Position numbers and translations under genes: made by a program
Shown: piece by piece, positions 58,851 to 64,000 of the stretch
Layout of the letters: each line of letters opens with the position of its first letter
Numbering within the stretch: position 1 is the stretch's first letter
Notes under the pieces: generated by a model
Seen by the model: the letters and a program-made list of their open reading frames with translations, nothing else
Database searches by the model: none
What the model was told of the DNA's origin: nothing
From: Atherix ibis
Taxonomy: Eukaryota; Arthropoda; Insecta; Diptera; Athericidae
Assembly (NCBI GenBank): GCA_958298945.1
Contig: OY282610.1
Coordinates: 30,764,167 to 30,828,166 of the forward strand
Direction of reading: 5' to 3'
DNA length: 64,000 bases

Positions 58851-59880
58851 AGGAATCCTTCGCAAGTCCCTCTTTATTTTTTACAATATTCTAATCTGTT
58901 CCACAAAATTTAGAAAATTCTGACTATTTTAGCTGGCCATACGTAAAATGAAGTGGGCTCTTTTTTCGTAACGGCATAAATTTAGCCTCTGAACAAATAT
59001 GAAATTTTTTTTTTAATCATAAATATTTGTTTATTTAGGAAAGTAGAAATTTTAATCAATTTTCAAATCGCTAATTGCTAATAATCTGATAATAAAAAAA
59101 ATTTAGGGAGGAAAAAAACCAAATGCGATTACCGCCGAATTGATAGACAAATAATATCTACTCAATAAATTTGATTATTGTACAATCGATTAGTTGTTGT
59201 TTTAGTTTTTTTTTTTTTGAGTATATTTTGGTCAATACTAAATACCTACAATACTATCGCCTGTGTTATCGCTCACACGTCACTGGCACCATAAGTTCTG
59301 CCTTTGTATTATCGCAAGCTAATAGAAATTCGACTATCGACTATGAAGAATTTGTTTATCTAAAAATAAACGAAAACAAAAAAATATATATACAATTTCT
59401 TTTTAATTGTTTTGCTATTAAAATACATTTCTAGTAAATATAAAAATTGATTTTTTTTTGTTTGGATCATGAGAAGAAAACATGTAAAAGCTTTTCAAAA
59501 TATTTCTCTATAATTTTTGCTTTAATTATTATAAATTCGAAAAAAAGTACCAAAATATATATGAATTAATAAATTAAATTTGGAAAAAAAACTACATTAA
59601 ATAAAATATGCACAATCAAAATGAAATTTTTACTTCGAAAATATACAATATGAAAGCGTATGAAAATAAATGGCAATAAAATGTGAGTAGTAGCTTTAAA
59701 ACACGTAATAAAAAGCTTCTTTTACGATTCATTTACGAGTACTATTCGTACATCTGTTAGGATATATTGTACAATAATTTTTGTCTTTGGTATGCATAAC
59801 GAAGGGATGAAGGTGGTAGCAAAGACCCCATTTGATGTCGACCGATAACTCCTAGTCATCATATGACGACTGTCTCAAGG
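58851..59880. other. AT-rich spacer
   Basis: Nothing recognised; the 87-codon frame at 59171-59434 has no domain. Confidence 0.4.
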
Positions 59881-60240
59881 TCTGTCTGGAAATAATTTCG
59901 CTTGGCAAACAAACACACAAAGAGACGACGCGTGAAGCAGCAGTCGCGACGGAGTGTGTTTGGCGCTGCGTCAACAATGACTATGGGCGGTAATGGCAGT
60001 GCGATGACGTTAAAAGTTCCCTCGATTCGAATGCAGCTGCGTTACAAAAAAGTCACTGTCGCCGAAACCGTCGCACGAACAAAATTTCTAATACATTTTG
60101 TGGTGTTGGTGGCGCTAGTATTTAATATGCAAGCCGAGCTTCTAATAAACTATGAATGGGAGACGGTAAAATGGCGATTGGGGATGAAAATGAAAGTTTA
60201 CAAAATTAAAACAATTTCTAGAGTTAGGTATTAAGTACAC
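59881..60240 (+). other. Less AT-rich island with 110-codon ORF
   Basis: The frame at 59902-60234 starts MANKHTKRRRVKQQSRRSVF, has MTMGGNGSAMTLKVPSIRMQ and then a hydrophobic stretch FLIHFVVLVALVFNMQAELL (about residues 67-86) that could be one membrane segment. A potential donor (GAGACG|GTAAAA) lies at about 60165. An internal ATG at 59978 in good context (CAACAATGAC) could be the true start. No family is recognised. It may be a first coding exon on the + strand. Confidence 0.3.
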
Positions 60241-60414
60241 CTAAACTTGTACAAACGAATACAAAATGTTCTCATAGAACAAAATTCAATATTCTTGTAT
60301 GAAAAGTTCTTTGACAGATATTTTATTATAATTCTGAACAACAGATTCATATTAAATGATTATTGTTGAACAATTTTTTTACGTTGAAAATGTTTATCAT
60401 ATTATTGATATTAT

Positions 60415-61564
60415 AGGGTTTTCGAATAAGAGTGATATGATTTCTTTTTTTTAAAAAACACACTAATTGTTAAGAAAATTCAAATGCTTTTTATTTAATG
60501 TCAAGTACAATCGATAAATGGCCTCCACAACTTATTTTGCAGGAACGAATTCGATGAATTCAATTTTCGAGCACTTTTTCCACTAAATCAAGTCGTATGT
60601 CATGAATAACACGTTCAATATTGACTTCTAAAGCTTGTAGAGAGTCTGGTTTATTGCTAAAGACCAATGACTTTAAATAACCCCACAAGAAATAGTCTAA
60701 TGGTGTTAAATCACAACTTCTTGGAGGCCATTCAATGTCACAATTTCTTGAAATAATCAAATCTCCAAACTTTTCTCGCAATACTCGTAATTCGGTTGTT
60801 GCACGTGCTGTGTGGCACATAGCCCCGTCTTGTTAGAACCAGATGTTGTCAAGATCAACTTCTTCCAATTTCGGTCATAAAAAAATGGTTATCATCGATC
60901 TATACCACTCTCTATTGACAGAATCGACAGTTTTGTTTATTTACCGCACCAGTCAGATGAAAGTGAGCTTTATCGGAGAATATGATTTTCTTAAAAAAAT
61001 CGTTATCGTTTTCAAGTTGTTCCAAGACAAAGTTAGCAAATTCACGACCTTTACGGTGGTCCAATGGCTTTAGTTCTTGAGTGATAACAATTTTATATGG
61101 ATGCAAGCCCAAATCCTTTCTCAAAATCCGCCAGGTTATGATTTGAGACAGTCCCAATTCTTGAGAACGTCTTGTAATCGACAAATTGCGGTCTTCAGCA
61201 ACACTTGCCTGAACGGCAGCAATATTTTCATTACTTCGAGCGGTTCTTTATCTTATTGGCACTTTAACATTACATGTATGTAAAGAAAATGTACGCTGGA
61301 AATTTTTAACAATTCGACGAATAGCGAGCACAGTTGGACGATTATTACGATCATAAAATGGAAAAGCGCACGAAAAGTTGCAATTGGAGAACGATTATTT
61401 TAATAATAAAATTGAATAATCTGTAAACATTGTTCTTACGTATATCTCTTCATGATAAAATTGGAAACATTACTAAATACAATGGAAAAAAATGACAGAT
61501 CATGACATATTACAAATGGCCGAAACGTCACTTAAAAATCATATCACTCTTATTGGAAAGCTCT
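60415..61564 (-). mobile_element. Rosa-like mariner element E with both TIRs
   Basis: An element of about 1150 bp. The ends share the TIR core AATAAGAGTGATATGATTT, with outer parts AGGGTTTTCG (left) and AGAGCTTTCC (right, on the reverse strand). TA precedes the left end at 60413-60414; the right border is TT, so one duplication copy has mutated. It carries the best-preserved transposase of this type in the window. Confidence 0.88.
60497..61450 (-). pseudogene. Rosa-like mariner E transposase, inactivated
   Basis: From the N-terminal side: NRPTVLAIRRIVKNFQRTFS, a stop, RTARSNENIAAVQASV, then LSITRRSQELGLSQIITWRI and a DNA-binding region ending HRKGREFANFVLEQL. The first catalytic aspartate is in FSDKAHFHL, where E has become K. 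After VNKQNCRFCQ a large part of the middle is deleted. The frame resumes at LEEVDLDNIWF, a stop, QDGAMCHTARATTEL with the second aspartate, and PPRSCDLTPLDYFLWG with the third. I count 43 residues between the last two aspartates; rosa elements are described as DD41D, so the subfamily is tentative. A further stop follows VEKVLEN, before RGGH-like SCGGHL near the end. Confidence 0.88.
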
Positions 61565-63050
61565 TTTTATCGAAAATAACTAAAATATTCTTTATGTAAG
61601 TCGAAATAGTTCTTTCTTCTATTTTTTTTTTGTTGAAGAGTGAATCATTTTTGTAAAAATATTGTTACAAGAACAATCCTAAATATGACATTGGATTTTT
61701 TCAATTATTTAATTTATTTTCACATAAATAAAAATATTATTTAATCCGTTTTGAATATTTCTGTAAAATTAGTGCTTTTATTTCTATGAAAGTAAAATTT
61801 TTTCAAATGGTATTATTTTCATTATTGAAATGGATAAATATTCATACCCTTATTACAATAAAAATAAACTTTCCAAAATAGATTAGAAAGTTTTTTGTAA
61901 ACACTCATAGACAATTTTCCATTAAAGGAAACATTTTTATCATCAGTTTTTTTTTATACAAAGATTAAATTCTTTATAAATTGCTAATTAAAATAAAAAA
62001 AAACATATTTACAAAAATAGAAAAACATTTGAAAATTACATTTTTAAGAAATAATAGAGTTTCTGCATAGTCTGCAATTTATATTTTCAAAATAAAAAAC
62101 ATTGCAGTAAATTAATAAATATGAATTTTTGAAAATACTTATTTTGTAAATTTTTTAATTTTTTAAAAAAAAATTCAAATAAAGCCCGCTTCCCATACAA
62201 CAACAACAAAAACAGTGTTTATCATTAAAAAAAAATATTAAGCAATAATTTGCGTTTTTTCATAAACGATTTTTCTGTACGAGAATTGCAGAAACTCGGA
62301 AACACTTAATTTAGGATTGTTTTCGGTGAATTTAATATGAAAGTTTCAAAAAAAAAAAAAACTTTAATTAATAGAGAGCTTTAAGAATAAGTTTTTTTAT
62401 GAAACAATAAATTTTCAATATATTTAGTGTTCAATTTTTCAAAAAAAAATATAATAGTTAAAAATTAAATATGATTTTATTGAAAAACTTAGTTTGTCAA
62501 ATCATAAATGTTTAAAAAAATCACTTCAAATGAACCTTACATAACCAAAAAAAAAAAAAAAAATTACAAAAATAAAGTACGTCTATTAGAAAAATATAAT
62601 TTCTATTTTCATATGGTAGAACGAAATTTCTTTACTAATGTGCTATTGCAGATATTCTGAAAAAGATATTCTTAAAGAAAAAACCCCATTATTTTTTTTC
62701 AGTATTTCTTAAATTTTTATCATAATTAATTTTTTTCTATAAAATTAATTATTTTTTTCCTTGCACTTAACCATTTATTAAATTAAAAAATATAGTAACA
62801 CTACCCGTTTTTTATATTTTACTTTTCCAAATTCAAAATATCCTTTAAAAATTACAACTTTTAAATTTACATGGTACACATGATAATTTTTTATATTTTG
62901 TTAGTGTATAATAACCAACGTTCAATTTAGCATACATGTATGTGTGGAGGTGTATATGCATGTATACATATATATGAGTCGCATAATAATTTATTCTAAG
63001 TAACTAAAGAAAGAACCACATTTCACCACTGGATGTGTGATGATACGTTC
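61565..63050. other. AT-rich spacer
   Basis: Nothing recognised. Confidence 0.45.
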
Positions 63051-63101
63051 TTATAATTGGTGAAAGAGATATTGTGTTGGTAATAGTACGAAAAAATTGT
63101 T

Positions 63102-63126
63102 GGTGGGGGAGGGGGGTTTTGGGGGG
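63102..63126 (+). other. G-rich tract, potential G-quadruplex
   Basis: Runs of 2, 5, 6 and 6 G separated by T, A and TTTT. The plus strand could form a quadruplex. No gene is adjacent. Confidence 0.65.
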
Positions 63127-64000
63127 ATATGAATATATGAATCATTATCGAAATCACAAAAGAATTCATCGAAAATGATTACACGTTGAAAAAATTTCAC
63201 AAAAACCCATTGACAAAATGATTGTGAATAAGAGAATCGAAAAGCGTAATCGTCAGGAGGGGTGGTTAGGGGGATTGAATAAAATAATAATTGTATTAAT
63301 AACAATCAATAATAATGAGAAATAAAATTTGTTTTTTTTATTTGAGGTTAATTTTTAAATATTAAAAAAATTAATTTTATTGTATAAATAGGAAAAAATT
63401 TCAAAATAAGAACCAAAAATAATTTACTTTTACATTTTACAAACTCTATGAACAGGTACTCGTAGATATTATTGTGGGGTAAATGGAATAGTTTGCTTAT
63501 CTATAAATATGATTCTGGGAAGAGATACATTGCTAAAAGGAGGGAGAAAAAGTGAGGTAGGAAGAGGGAATTTTGTTTTTTCCTTTTTAATTTTTCATCA
63601 AAATTAAAAACAAAACTTTGAAAGATTCCAAAATTAATAAAATTTCTGTTTTTTTTTGTATGGTTTGGGCAAAATACAAAAAAAAACAAACAAAATAATG
63701 AAAATACTAGTACGTACACGTACATAAAAACGGACAAAAAAGATTACCAAATAGAGAAAAAAAAAATACTGTTTGGAATTTAAGGAAATTGAAAATTGAA
63801 AGCATCTATTACGAAGTGTATTAGATAACAAGTAAGATTTCTGAATAAAAAAACCGACACTGATAATGATGATAATACGATGGAGTACATACGTACGTAC
63901 GTATATACATATACGAGTAGACATAGTTGAATGTACATAACTCGTACAGAGTTTCTATGCGAGCATAATAATATAATGGGTTTTGATAGCTAGTGAGAAT
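63127..64000. other. Spacer to window end
   Basis: Contains a cluster of ACGTACGTACGTATATACATAT-like words at about 63885-63915 and no credible gene; the frames at 63501-63924 are low-complexity. Confidence 0.4.

Noticed and set aside
1..64000. CRISPR arrays, bacterial operons, ribosome-binding sites
   Set aside because: No regularly spaced short repeats with unique spacers, and no polycistronic gene order; the DNA is nuclear eukaryotic.
1..64000. Frequent CTCGTA/TACGAG words
   Set aside because: They catch the eye against the A/T background, but a rough estimate from base composition predicts many such words in 64 kb on two strands.

Overview
The window reads as very AT-rich eukaryotic nuclear DNA, most likely from an insect and plausibly a fly. 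By eye about four bases in five are A or T. The evidence is: (1) many IS630-Tc1-mariner elements of types common in insects; (2) jockey-like and other non-LTR retrotransposon relics; (3) a nuclear copy of mitochondrial DNA with the ancestral arthropod order atp8-atp6-cox3-trnG, in which TGA stands at tryptophan positions; (4) long stretches without coding potential, plus short intron-bounded candidate exons. No bacterial gene, operon or CRISPR array is present. The species cannot be named from this.

Layout. 1-6 kb: the 3' part of a mariner with a TIR close to the Hsmar1/cecropia type, a 63-bp tandem repeat, a non-LTR retrotransposon tail, and two relics of a 'rosa-like' (CHTA...LTPLD) mariner. 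6-11 kb: AT-rich DNA, then about 1.5 kb of degenerate TTTAAAAATTTTCC minisatellite. 12.3-14.7 kb: dead mariner A with both TIRs and TA duplication, a jockey-like RT relic and another mariner relic. 16.6-18.4 kb: three tandem copies of a roughly 600-bp unit. 18.9-20.2 kb: an ORF-bearing island and a candidate first coding exon. 24.8-28.8 kb: further mariner and LINE relics and a perfect 32-bp palindrome. 29.2-30.4 kb: the mitochondrial insertion. 31-40.6 kb: AT-rich DNA with tandem duplications, a mariner relic holding a long inverted repeat, and a second candidate exon. 41.15-42.4 kb: mariner C, whose transposase frame is open but internally deleted. 44.9-46.0 kb: mariner B, a sister of A. 47.7 kb: a rosa-like relic. 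53.3-58.1 kb: a less AT-rich island flanked by two minisatellites of the same motif in opposite orientation. 58.3 kb: a Tc1-like relic. 60.4-61.6 kb: the most complete rosa-like mariner.

How it fits together. No complete host gene is visible. The region is best read as intergenic or long-intron DNA that has collected mariner families of different ages: A and B are moderately young, C is younger, and the rosa-like and 'HHDN...FFLFP' relics are old. At least one open frame split by introns may belong to a host gene on the + strand (20185-20230 and 38902-38951, phase compatible), but I do not recognise its product. Family names given here come from motifs and remembered family features; no search was run.
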